This document shows, one piece after another, positions 1-5,410 of a DNA stretch of 6,243 nucleotides. Location: positions 1-6,243 of the forward strand of contig JAAYZY010000229.1 of assembly GCA_012514615.1 (NCBI GenBank). Reading direction: 5' to 3'. This stretch comes from Chloroflexota bacterium. GTDB lineage: Bacteria; Chloroflexota; Anaerolineae; DTPP01. The translations under genes and the position numbers were made by a program. The notes below the pieces were generated by a model. It was given only the letters and a program-made list of their open reading frames with translations. It was not told where the DNA came from and made no database searches. The first letter of the stretch is position 1. Each line of letters begins with the position of its first letter.

Positions 1-66
1 GCCCGGCTCGATGCCCGCTGTGCCTTTCTGCAGACCTAGTCTCGCTAGCTGCTCTCGCAGGTCCAT
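1..66 (-). CDS. 5' end of an unidentified minus-strand gene (22 codons, cut by window edge)
   Basis: An ATG at 66-64 on the minus strand opens a frame that stays open to base 1 and begins MDLREQLARLGLQKG. The residues look like an ordinary protein N-terminus, with an amphipathic Leu/Arg/Glu stretch. The support is mainly upstream: an AAGGGGGG SD-like run (83-76) lies 9 nt before the ATG, and a near-consensus promoter (120-92) puts the transcript start near base 85, giving a leader of about 20 nt. Wobble-position GC (15 of 22 codons) is lower than in the neighbouring genes, but the sample is tiny. The N-terminus vaguely recalls RNase H-like exonuclease proteins of Chloroflexota, but 22 residues cannot support a function, so I give none. 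It is transcribed divergently from deoC. Confidence 0.6.
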   Translation of the reverse strand, partial: MDLREQLARLGLQKGTAGIEPG

Positions 67-91
67 GGCTGCCTGCCCCCCTTGATGGGCG

Positions 92-120
92 ATTGTACCG
101 GGCGCCAGGGCTCTTGTCAA
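92..120 (-). promoter_or_regulatory. Sigma70-type promoter of the divergent minus-strand gene
   Basis: Read on the minus strand, TTGACA (120-115, all six consensus bases) is separated by exactly 17 nt from TACAAT (97-92, five of six). Transcription would start near base 85, just upstream of the SD-like AAGGGGGG. This is the best promoter match in the window apart from the tRNA promoter. Its -35 box lies 26 bp from the -35 box of the deoC promoter, so the two are back to back and could share a regulator-binding site. Confidence 0.75.
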
Positions 121-146
121 CAGGTCTGGAGGCGCAGCGCGAAGGC

Positions 147-175
147 TTGCGTCGCACCTGGCCCCGGGGTATAAT
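147..175 (+). promoter_or_regulatory. Promoter of the deoC transcription unit
   Basis: A perfect TATAAT lies at 170-175, with TTGCGT (147-152; three of six consensus bases) 17 nt upstream as the only plausible -35 element. The predicted start is near 182, giving a leader of about 63 nt before deoC. The weak -35 with a perfect -10 is compatible with an activated promoter, but that is inference. Confidence 0.65.
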
Positions 176-197
176 CCCTTGGTGCGGCGTGTTCCCC

Positions 198-214
198 GGG
201 GGCGAAGCGCCCCC
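198..214 (+). other. GC hairpin in the deoC leader
   Basis: GGGGGCG (198-204) pairs perfectly with CGCCCCC (208-214) across an AAG loop. It sits in the predicted 5' leader, 18 nt before the SD AGGAGG (233-238). No U-run follows, so it is not an intrinsic terminator. It may only stabilise the 5' end of the mRNA. Confidence 0.4.
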
Positions 215-244
215 TGTGCCCAGCATGTAGTTAGGAGGGGTCCC

Positions 245-946
245 ATGAACGACACCCGAATGGTGGGGCAGCTTTCCCCGTCGGCAGTGGCGGCCTACAT
301 TGACCACACGCTGCTCAAACCGGAGGCCACACCTGGGCAGGTCGAGGCCCTTTGCGCCGAGGCCCGAGCACACCGCTTCGCTGCGGTCTGCCTGAACCCC
401 TGTTACGTGCCGTTGGCGGCCGGGTTGCTGCAGGGCTCGCCCGTGGCCGTCTGCACCGTGGTGGGCTTCCCCCTGGGGGCTACGCTGGCTGAGGTGAAGG
501 CCCACGAGGCAGACCGCTGCCTGGCCCTGGGAGCGCGGGAAGTGGATATGGTCATCTGCGTGGGGGCGCTCAAGGCCGGCCAAGACGCCCAAGTGCAAGC
601 AGATATCCACGGCGTGGTGCAGGCGGCCCAGGCCCACGGCGGTCTGGTGAAGGTGATCATCGAGGCGGCGTTGCTGACTGAGGCGGAGAAGGTGCGGGCC
701 TGCCAGTTGGCCCAGGCGGCCGGGGCGCACTTCGTCAAGACCTCCACCGGCTTTGGCCCCGGCGGGGCCACGGTGGACGATGTGGCCTTGATGCGCCGGG
801 TGGTGGGCGGTGCGTTGGGGGTGAAGGCGGCGGGCGGAATCCGCACCTACGCCCAGGCCCTGGCCATGATCGAGGCTGGGGCCACCCGCATCGGCGCCAG
901 CGCCGGCGTGGCCATTGTGGCCGAAGCCGCCGCGGCCAGCGGCTGA
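245..946 (+). CDS. deoC: Deoxyribose-phosphate aldolase (class II DERA)
   Basis: This enzyme cleaves 2-deoxy-D-ribose 5-phosphate to glyceraldehyde 3-phosphate and acetaldehyde, the last step of deoxynucleoside catabolism, in the cytoplasm. The 233-residue product carries the expected TIM-barrel motifs: [11 protein letters not shown] (19-29), VVGFPLGA (72-79), EVDMV with the catalytic Asp101, [14 protein letters not shown] (163-176) with Schiff-base Lys165, and VKAAGGIR (193-200) with the second active-site Lys194. All three catalytic residues known in the family are present and the length is normal, so it should be active. The ATG at 245 is chosen because AGGAGG (233-238) lies 6 nt upstream and the family alignment starts soon after. 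The GTG at 179 lies upstream of the predicted transcript start and adds an unconserved Arg/Pro-rich segment. It is first in a likely unit with the lipocalin-like and Nif3-like genes; no nucleoside phosphorylase or phosphopentomutase is nearby. Confidence 0.97.
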   Translation: MNDTRMVGQLSPSAVAAYIDHTLLKPEATPGQVEALCAEARAHRFAAVCLNPCYVPLAAGLLQGSPVAVCTVVGFPLGATLAEVKAHEADRCLALGAREVDMVICVGALKAGQDAQVQADIHGVVQAAQAHGGLVKVIIEAALLTEAEKVRACQLAQAAGAHFVKTSTGFGPGGATVDDVALMRRVVGGALGVKAAGGIRTYAQALAMIEAGATRIGASAGVAIVAEAAAASG

Positions 947-984
947 TGCGCCTGGCGTCAGGCAGGGTGGGATAGGCAGCCCCC

Positions 985-2082
985 ATGCGAGTGACCAGCA
1001 CCCTGTTCATCGCCCTGCTGGTGCTGGCGGCTGCCCTGGCGGCGTTGACCCAGTTCCTCTTCCGCTTGCCCACGCCAGACCCGTTTGCCCAGGCCAGTGC
1101 CGCGTTCCCGCCGCAGCTCCCGCGTGACGCCGGCGCGCACGCGGCCTTCGCCTCGGAGTGGTGGTACTACACCGGCCTGCTGGAAGGGCCAGGGGGTCAG
1201 CGCTACGGCTTCCAGCTGGTCTTCTTCAAGGCCTACCCGCCAGAACATGCCCGGCTCTTCGGCCGCCTGCCGGTCTCGTGGCTGTGCAACCCGGCCTACA
1301 CCGCGCACCTGGCGGTGACCGACCTGCAGCATGGCGCTTTCTACCCCGAAGAGCGCAGCAACTGCCCCTGGCTGTGGACCGGGGGCGCTCGGACGGACCA
1401 TCTGGCTGTGTGGAACGGGAGCTGGCGCGTCGAGACCGAGGGGGCAGACCACCTCCTGCAGGCCGAAACCGATACGCTGGCCCTCTCCCTGCGCCTGACC
1501 CCGCAGAAGCCGGCGGTCTTCCACGGCGGGCAAGGGGTGGTGGAGATGGGGGAAGGCGGCGCGTCCAACTACATCTCGTTCACCGCGCTGAGCGGCTCGG
1601 GAACACTCACCTGGGGCGGGCAGCCTCTCCCCGTCCAGGCCAGCGCCTGGGCAGACCACCAGTGGGGGAGTTGGGACTGGGAGCGCTTCAGGGGGTGGGA
1701 CTGGTTCAGCCTGCGGCTCGATTCGGGCCAAGAGCTGATGCTCTTCCAGTTCCGCAACGCCGATGGAACCCCACAGGCGGCATCGTGGGGCACCTTTGTG
1801 GATGTGGACGGGAGCGCCACCCCCTTGCCGGAGGCGAGCTTCCGCGTCGAGCCGCTGGGCAGTTGGCAGAGCCCCCACACCGGGGCCAGCTACCCGGCTG
1901 GCTGGCGCATCGTGACCACGCTGCCGCCGGGCGAGGTGTGGGTGGAGCCGCTGGTGGCCGATCAGGAGATGGTGGCGCGCCTGGGGCCCAGCTACTGGGA
2001 GGGGATCGTCGGCGTGCGGGGCGAGCTGGGCGCTGCGCCAGTGGAGGGCGTGGCCTACGTGGAACTGACCGGCTACCGCTGA
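985..2082 (+). CDS. CrtC/AttH lipocalin-like secreted or membrane-anchored protein (predicted hydrolase/hydratase family)
   Basis: This 365-residue protein belongs to the family of carotenoid 1,2-hydratase (CrtC), AttH and the so-called predicted secreted hydrolases: two lipocalin-like beta-barrel domains. A hydrophobic N-terminal segment (about 5-26) followed by a Pro/Ala-rich linker suggests export with a signal anchor or uncleaved signal; I see no lipobox cysteine. Family motifs are SEWWYYTG (57-64), RYGFQLVFFK (73-82), NYISFTALSGSGTL (195-208), ASAWADHQWGSWDW (219-232), GWDWFSLRLDSGQELMLFQFR (237-257) and YWEGIVGVRG (337-346). Trp/Tyr-rich strands fit a binding pocket for a hydrophobic or isoprenoid-like ligand, but no carotenoid gene is nearby, so the CrtC reaction should not be assumed. 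The ATG at 985 lies 38 nt after the deoC stop. Only a weak SD (AGG at 974-976, or the GGGTGGG run 965-971) precedes it, so translation may depend partly on coupling. The family call is firm; the substrate is unknown. Confidence 0.9.
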   Translation: MRVTSTLFIALLVLAAALAALTQFLFRLPTPDPFAQASAAFPPQLPRDAGAHAAFASEWWYYTGLLEGPGGQRYGFQLVFFKAYPPEHARLFGRLPVSWLCNPAYTAHLAVTDLQHGAFYPEERSNCPWLWTGGARTDHLAVWNGSWRVETEGADHLLQAETDTLALSLRLTPQKPAVFHGGQGVVEMGEGGASNYISFTALSGSGTLTWGGQPLPVQASAWADHQWGSWDWERFRGWDWFSLRLDSGQELMLFQFRNADGTPQAASWGTFVDVDGSATPLPEASFRVEPLGSWQSPHTGASYPAGWRIVTTLPPGEVWVEPLVADQEMVARLGPSYWEGIVGVRGELGAAPVEGVAYVELTGYR

Positions 2083-2125
2083 GTGGACCGACGCTGGGCG
2101 TGCCGAAAGGCGAGGAGAAGGAGCC

Positions 2126-2878
2126 ATGCAACGCGATGAACTGGTAACCTATCTGGACGGCCTGCTGCGGGTGCAGGAGATCAGCGACCCTTCGCAGAAC
2201 GGCCTGCAGGTGGAGGGAGCGGCCGAAGTGGAGACGGTGGCCTTCACGGTGGACGCCTCCCAGGCCGCCTTTGAAGCGGCGGCCGCGGCTGGGGCCCAGA
2301 TGCTGGTGGTGCACCACGGCCTTTTCTGGGGGCAGTCGCTGCTGGTGCGGGGCGTCCATGCCCGGCGGCTGCGCGCCCTGTGGGGCGTCGACATGAGCCT
2401 CTATGCTGCGCACCTGCCGCTGGACATGCACCCGACGCTGGGCAACAACGCCGGCCTGGCCGACATCCTGGACCTGCAGGACCGGGTACCGTTCGGCCTG
2501 CATCAAGGGGTCACCATCGGGGTGGGCGGGCGGCTGCCCCTGGCCCGGCCGTTGGCCCAGGTGGCGGCATCTCTGGAGCCGTCACTCGGCCAGCCGCTGG
2601 CGACATGGCCGTTTGGGCTTGGGCTGGTGCGGCGGGTGGCCATCTGTTCGGGGCGGGCACCCGACCTGTTGTTTGAGGCGGCGGAAAGCGGCTACGATCT
2701 CTTCCTCTCGGGCGAGACGAGCCACCAGGCGTTCCACCAGGCCCGAGAGAGGGCCATTCACGTCATCTTCGGCGGCCACTACCGGACAGAGACGGTGGGG
2801 CCGAAGCTGCTCATGGAGCACCTGCGCGGGCGCTTCCAGGTACGAACAGCCTGGTTGGATTTGCCTACCGGGCTATAG
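2126..2878 (+). CDS. Nif3/YbgI-family dinuclear metal-centre protein
   Basis: This is a 250-residue member of the Nif3-like family (E. coli YbgI; often annotated GTP cyclohydrolase I type 2 homolog), cytoplasmic proteins that form ring-shaped hexamers with a two-metal site. Their physiological role is unsettled. Visible motifs are DPSQNGLQVEG (21-31), VVHHGLFWG (61-69) with ligands His63 and His64, YAAHLPLDMHPTLGNNAGLA (93-112) with His96 and Asp100, the SGETSH segment (195-200), and GGHYRTETVG (216-225) with His218 and Glu222. The full ligand set is present. The length matches the short YbgI form without the extra central domain of longer homologues. The ATG at 2126 follows a purine-rich AGGAGAAGGAG (2113-2123), whose AGGAG (2113-2117) is 8 nt away. 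It lies 43 nt after the lipocalin gene and is probably co-transcribed with it. Its stop codon (2876-2878) lies within the arcC promoter spacer. Confidence 0.95.
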   Translation: MQRDELVTYLDGLLRVQEISDPSQNGLQVEGAAEVETVAFTVDASQAAFEAAAAAGAQMLVVHHGLFWGQSLLVRGVHARRLRALWGVDMSLYAAHLPLDMHPTLGNNAGLADILDLQDRVPFGLHQGVTIGVGGRLPLARPLAQVAASLEPSLGQPLATWPFGLGLVRRVAICSGRAPDLLFEAAESGYDLFLSGETSHQAFHQARERAIHVIFGGHYRTETVGPKLLMEHLRGRFQVRTAWLDLPTGL

Positions 2879-2890
2879 TGCCCGTACAAT
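2861..2890 (+). promoter_or_regulatory. Promoter of arcC, overlapping the end of the Nif3-like gene
   Basis: TTGCCT (2861-2866, four of six consensus bases) and TACAAT (2885-2890, five of six) are separated by 18 nt. The TAG stop of the upstream gene lies within the spacer. The predicted start near 2897 gives a leader of about 70 nt. The same -35 sequence and spacer length recur in the tRNA promoter at 6147-6176, which adds some support. Confidence 0.55.
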
Positions 2891-2900
2891 GGGGCCCTGT

Positions 2901-2975
2901 ATGCAGAGAGCGCCTGTGCCTGTGGGCAGGGGCCGACAACCTGAAGTGAGGGGGTACAACAGCAGGAATGGGTAA
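2901..2975 (+). CDS. Possible 24-codon upstream ORF overlapping the arcC start
   Basis: An ATG at 2901, only a few bases after the predicted arcC transcript start, opens 24 codons that end in TAA at 2973-2975, just past the arcC ATG (2968). The frame differs from arcC. It has no SD of its own and would have to be translated almost leaderless. The peptide is Arg/Gly/Pro-rich, with no run of a regulatory amino acid. It could be chance. It is listed because its stop overlaps the start of a gene with a poor SD, the geometry expected for termination-reinitiation coupling. Confidence 0.2.
   Translation: MQRAPVPVGRGRQPEVRGYNSRNG
2912..2933 (+). other. Hairpin in the arcC leader
   Basis: GCCTGTGCC (2912-2920) pairs with GGCAGGGGC (2925-2933) across a TGTG loop: seven Watson-Crick pairs, one G-U and one G-G mismatch. 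It lies between the predicted transcript start and the TGAGGGGG run (2947-2954) before arcC. No U-run follows it. Any regulatory role is unproven. Confidence 0.3.
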
Positions 2976-3909
2976 AGTCGCCGTAGTTGCCATTGGGGGC
3001 AATTCACTCATCAAGAGCAAGAATCACCAGAGCATTCCCGACCAGTACGACGCCGCGTACGAGACCAGCGTTCACATCGCCGGGATGATCGAGGCCGGTT
3101 GGGACGTGGCCATCGGCCACGGCAACGGACCGCAGGTGGGCTTCATGCTGCGCCGCAGCGAGCTGGCGCGTCACGAGCTGCACGAGATCCCCTTGGATGT
3201 CTGCGGAGCCGACACGCAGGGCTTCATCGGCTACATCTTGCAGCAGAACCTCTACAACGAGTTCCGCAAGCGCGGGATCAACAAGCAGGCCGCCACCATC
3301 GTGACCCAAGTGCAGGTGGACCGCAACGACCCGGCCTGGAAGAAGCCGTCCAAGCCCATCGGCTCGTTCATGAACGAGGCCGAGGCCATGGAACGGCGCG
3401 ACAAGGAAGGGTGGGACGTGGTGGAAGACGCCGGCCGTGGCTGGCGACGGGTGGTCGCCTCGCCCCTGCCCATGCGGGTGGTGGAAGGCGAAGCGGTGAT
3501 GGACCTGGTCGAAGCTGGTTTCGTGGTGATCACCGTGGGCGGCGGCGGCATCCCGGTGGTCGAGGATGAACACGGGAACCTGGTTGGCGTGGCGGCGGTC
3601 ATCGACAAAGACTATGCCTCGTCGCTGCTGGCCCGTTCCCTCAACGCCGATCTGTTCCTCATCTCCACGGCGGTGGAGAAGGTGGCCCTCAACTTCGGCA
3701 AGCCCAACCAGCAGTGGCTGGATCGCCTGACCGTGGCCGAGGCCAAGAAGTACTTGGCCGAGGGGCACTTCGCCGCCGGTAGCATGGGTCCCAAGATCCA
3801 GGCCATTCTCTGGTACATGGAAGCCGGGGGCAAGCACGCCATCATCACCAACCCGGAGAACATCGAGCGTGCCCTGAAGGGCGAGACCGGCACGCACATC
3901 GTCCCCTGA
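2968..3909 (+). CDS. arcC: Carbamate kinase
   Basis: This enzyme transfers phosphate from carbamoyl phosphate to ADP, giving ATP, CO2 and ammonia; it is the energy-yielding last step of arginine deiminase, agmatine, purine or allantoin breakdown. The 313-residue product has the amino-acid-kinase fold and all family motifs: AIGGNSL (8-14), HGNGPQVG (51-58), PLDVCGADTQGFIGY (75-89), TQVQVD (113-118), KPIGSF (129-134), EDAGRGWRRVVASP (153-166), GGGGIPVV (191-198), IDKDYAS (212-218) and GHFAAGSMGPKI (266-277). The length is typical. The ATG at 2968 fits the family N-terminus, but the SD is poor: AGGA abuts the start codon, and the better TGAGGGGG (2947-2954) is 13 nt away. The gene has its own promoter and terminator and no arcA, arcB or permease beside it in this window, so the source of its carbamoyl phosphate is unknown. 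Confidence 0.97.
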   Translation: MGKVAVVAIGGNSLIKSKNHQSIPDQYDAAYETSVHIAGMIEAGWDVAIGHGNGPQVGFMLRRSELARHELHEIPLDVCGADTQGFIGYILQQNLYNEFRKRGINKQAATIVTQVQVDRNDPAWKKPSKPIGSFMNEAEAMERRDKEGWDVVEDAGRGWRRVVASPLPMRVVEGEAVMDLVEAGFVVITVGGGGIPVVEDEHGNLVGVAAVIDKDYASSLLARSLNADLFLISTAVEKVALNFGKPNQQWLDRLTVAEAKKYLAEGHFAAGSMGPKIQAILWYMEAGGKHAIITNPENIERALKGETGTHIVP

Positions 3910-3938
3910 GGCTGAGGGGCGACTGCTCACAGAACTCG

Positions 3939-3981
3939 ACCCCGGCGCGGAAGTGCCCAGCTCCGCGCCGGGGTTCTTCTT
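3939..3981 (+). terminator. Intrinsic terminator after arcC
   Basis: CCCCGGCGCGGA (3940-3951) and TCCGCGCCGGGG (3962-3973) form a perfect 12-bp stem with a 10-nt loop, extended by one A-T pair (3939-3974), followed by TTCTTCTT (3974-3981). It begins 30 nt after the arcC stop. A smaller hairpin, CCCCT (3903-3907) with AGGGG (3915-3919), overlaps the stop codon just upstream. It separates arcC from the methyltransferase unit. Confidence 0.93.
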
Positions 3982-4016
3982 GCCGTAGGGCTGCTCCTGG
4001 CAGCTCTCATTCCCCG

Positions 4017-4045
4017 TTGACTTCCTCCTCATCCTGCAGTAAGAT
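4017..4045 (+). promoter_or_regulatory. Promoter of the methyltransferase unit
   Basis: TTGACT (4017-4022, five of six consensus bases) and TAAGAT (4040-4045, four of six, keeping the key TA...AT bases) are separated by the optimal 17 nt, 35 nt after the arcC terminator. The predicted transcript start is near 4052, leaving about 208 nt of leader before the methyltransferase ATG at 4260. Confidence 0.6.
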
Positions 4046-4051
4046 GTCTCT

Positions 4052-4259
4052 GAGGACTCTTCACCAAGACGGAGACGCGTGGGGCCCGGTGCTGCTGCGG
4101 AGGCGCTGGGAGGCATGCGCGCCCCTCCCGGGTCTACGCCGGAGGTGTGGCGGCGCGCCCAGGCAAGCCGGCATCGCTCCCCGAGGACAACCCGCCAAGC
4201 GCCGGTGGGTGTGTGGGGCATGGCTTTGGCTCGGCGGTGTGCCATGGGAGGGCAGGCAG
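4052..4259 (+). other. Long GC-rich 5' leader of the methyltransferase, possibly structured RNA
   Basis: The gap between arcC and the methyltransferase (3910-4259) holds the arcC terminator, a promoter and this leader. I see no gene in it: the frame is open upstream of 4260 but reads as an Arg/Trp/Gly-rich sequence with no family features. Visible hairpins are CTGGGAGG (4106-4113) with CCTCCCGG (4124-4131, one G-U), CCCGCC (4191-4196) with GGTGGG (4204-4209, one G-U), and CATGGC (4219-4224) with GCCATG (4241-4246), the last touching the SD. I compared it by eye with SAM, SAH, cobalamin, glycine, TPP, guanidine, ZTP and c-di-GMP riboswitch cores and found no match. High GC alone produces some pairing, so a regulatory RNA is only a candidate. 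Confidence 0.35.
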
Positions 4260-5036
4260 ATGGAGACTCCACCGACCCTCTTCCATTTCGCGGCTCAGGT
4301 GGGCCTGACCAAACACATGGGGGGCGTAGAGGCCACGGAGGCCCTCGTTCAGCAGTGCCACATCGGCGCCGATAGCTGCGTGCTGGATGTGGGCTGCGGC
4401 GTCGGGGCGAGCGCGTGCTTCTTGGCCCGACGGTATGGCTGCCGGGTAGTTGGTGTGGATATCCTGCCAGAGATGGCGGCCCGCTCCCAGGAACGGGCGA
4501 AGCGCGAGCGGCTGGCCGACCGGGTAACATTCAGAGTGGCCGACGCGCAGGCGTTGCCCTTCGCAGATGGCGTGTTCGACACCGTCCTCAGTGAGTCGGC
4601 GACTTCCTTCCCGGACGACAAGGCCAGGGCCGTGGACGAGTACGCTCGGGTGACCAAGGCCGGCGGGTACGTGGGGCTCAGCGAGTCGGTGTGGCTGAAG
4701 GCGCCCCCTCCGCCGGCGGTGGCGGCTTGGGTGGCGCAAGACGTGGGGGCCACTGTGCAGCCCCTGACGACCGAGGAATGGGTGCGGCTGTTGGAAGCCG
4801 CCAACCTGACGGTGATCGGCGCTCAGACCTTCACCGTCAACACGAAGGACGAAGCCAAGGGGTTGGTGCAGCGCTACGGCCTGGGGGGAACACTGCGGGC
4901 GGTCTGGGGGATGCTGCAGCTCTATGCCCGCAGCGCGGAGTACCGCCGATTCGTCCAGGGGGTGCGCAGGGGTGGGGTGCTCCCGCCCAACCTGGAGGAG
5001 TTCTTCGGCTACGGGCTGTTCGTGGGCCGCAAGTGA
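4260..5036 (+). CDS. Class I SAM-dependent methyltransferase (Methyltransf_11 type)
   Basis: This 258-residue cytoplasmic protein has a Rossmann-type SAM-binding fold. Motif I is VLDVGCGVGASA (41-52), the acidic residue after strand 2 is Asp67 in VVGVD, the adenine-contact motif is ADAQALPF (94-101), and motif IV is FDTVLSESATSF (106-117). The N-terminus HFAAQVGLTKHMGGVEATE (9-27) is a cap region seen in a subgroup of small-molecule methyltransferases. The C-terminal third (from about 145) has a Pro-rich turn, then a helical region ending FFGYGLFVGRK. The acceptor cannot be inferred. The ATG at 4260 is chosen because GGGAGGG (4246-4252) lies 7 nt upstream and family-like sequence starts there. 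The same frame is open back to a TTG at 4017, but that segment overlaps the promoter and is not protein-like. The next gene downstream is an unrelated membrane methyltransferase-like protein. Confidence 0.93.
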   Translation: METPPTLFHFAAQVGLTKHMGGVEATEALVQQCHIGADSCVLDVGCGVGASACFLARRYGCRVVGVDILPEMAARSQERAKRERLADRVTFRVADAQALPFADGVFDTVLSESATSFPDDKARAVDEYARVTKAGGYVGLSESVWLKAPPPPAVAAWVAQDVGATVQPLTTEEWVRLLEAANLTVIGAQTFTVNTKDEAKGLVQRYGLGGTLRAVWGMLQLYARSAEYRRFVQGVRRGGVLPPNLEEFFGYGLFVGRK

Positions 5037-5098
5037 TCGTCGGGCCCATGGGGCCAACACCGCACAACCCGCGGGGCCGCGCGCCAAGAGGGAACCCC

Positions 5099-5410
5099 AT
5101 GCGCTTGGCACGGGCCGATCGATCGACAGACAAGGGGTGGTTCTGGGGACCCTGGAACTCGACCCTGCTGTTGTCAGTGGGGTTCGCCAACACGGGGATC
5201 GACGAGCCACACGCCTGCTTTCGCCTCGCGGAGATCTACCTGGCGGCCCAGGGGACGGCGGAGGTGCGGGTGGAGCCGCAGTCGCTGGGGCTGCGAACGG
5301 CGCTTGGCCGCCAGGCTGAGTGGAACGGGGTCGTGTTGGCTCTGGTGCGCGGCCATGTCCGAGCGGGGGGGAGGGAGTCCTCCTCCCACAACCTGGGGGA
5401 GGCATTCGTG
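5099..5410 (+). other. Open, coding-biased stretch in frame with the ICMT-like gene: possible N-terminal extension or gene remnant
   Basis: Nothing is recognisable in the 374 nt between the two methyltransferase genes, yet the downstream gene's frame is open throughout. From an ATG at 5099, preceded by AAGAGGG (5086-5092) 6 nt upstream, there are 104 codons before the GTG at 5411. A hand count gives GC of about 67%, 53% and 86% at codon positions 1, 2 and 3, the pattern of real genes in high-GC genomes. The residues (for example DEPHACFRLAEIYLAAQ, roughly 36-52) look protein-like, but I recognise no domain. It could be a true N-terminal extension (341 residues in all), a decayed gene or a fusion remnant. 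The strong SD and family-like N-terminus at 5411 argue against its being part of the main product. Confidence 0.4.
5369..5402 (+). promoter_or_regulatory. SD deciding the ICMT-like start, with two competing hairpins
   Basis: GGGGGAGG (5395-5402) is a strong SD, 8 nt before GTG 5411 and 5 nt before GTG 5408, and decides the start. CCTCCC (5382-5387) can pair with upstream GGGAGG (5369-5374; 6 bp, 7-nt loop). Alternatively CCTCCCA (5382-5388) can pair with TGGGGGAGG (5394-5402; 7 bp with a two-G bulge), hiding the SD. The two pairings exclude each other. Confidence 0.45.

Noticed and set aside
179..244. GTG start at 179 extending deoC by 22 residues
   Set aside because: It lies before the predicted transcript start, lacks an SD, and the added residues are not family-like; ATG 245 has AGGAGG at 6 nt.
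958..2127. 389-codon minus-strand ORF antisense to the lipocalin-like gene
   Set aside because: Its translation is Arg/Pro/His/Gln-rich with no family features, as expected for the antisense of a high-GC gene; the plus strand carries clear family motifs.
3990..4004. Second terminator, GCTGC/GCAGC hairpin after the arcC terminator
   Set aside because: The short 5-bp stem is followed only by a mixed TCTCATTCC; the preceding 12-bp stem already explains termination.
4017..4259. TTG or ATG (4044) start extending the methyltransferase upstream
   Set aside because: These codons overlap the promoter elements, and the added sequence is Arg/Trp/Gly-rich without domain features; ATG 4260 has GGGAGGG at 7 nt.
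3004..4530. 508-codon minus-strand ORF across arcC, the terminator and the methyltransferase start
   Set aside because: It is antisense to two well-supported genes and runs through a strong terminator; the product is low-complexity and unrecognisable.
5043..5055. GGCCC/GGGCC stem-loop after the methyltransferase stop as a terminator
   Set aside because: The stem is only 5 bp and is followed by no U-run, so it cannot be called an intrinsic terminator.
4691..5098. Further upstream extension of the ICMT-like frame into the methyltransferase gene
   Set aside because: Here the frame is a shadow of a well-supported gene; only the part after its stop shows independent coding bias.
5171..5199. TTGTCA (5171-5176) as a -35 for a promoter of the ICMT-like gene
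   Set aside because: At the proper spacing the -10 position reads GGGGAT, which is not a usable -10.
4134..5405. 423-codon minus-strand ORF antisense to the methyltransferase
   Set aside because: Its composition is that of an antisense shadow (Pro/Arg/His-rich), and the plus strand carries the SAM-binding motifs.
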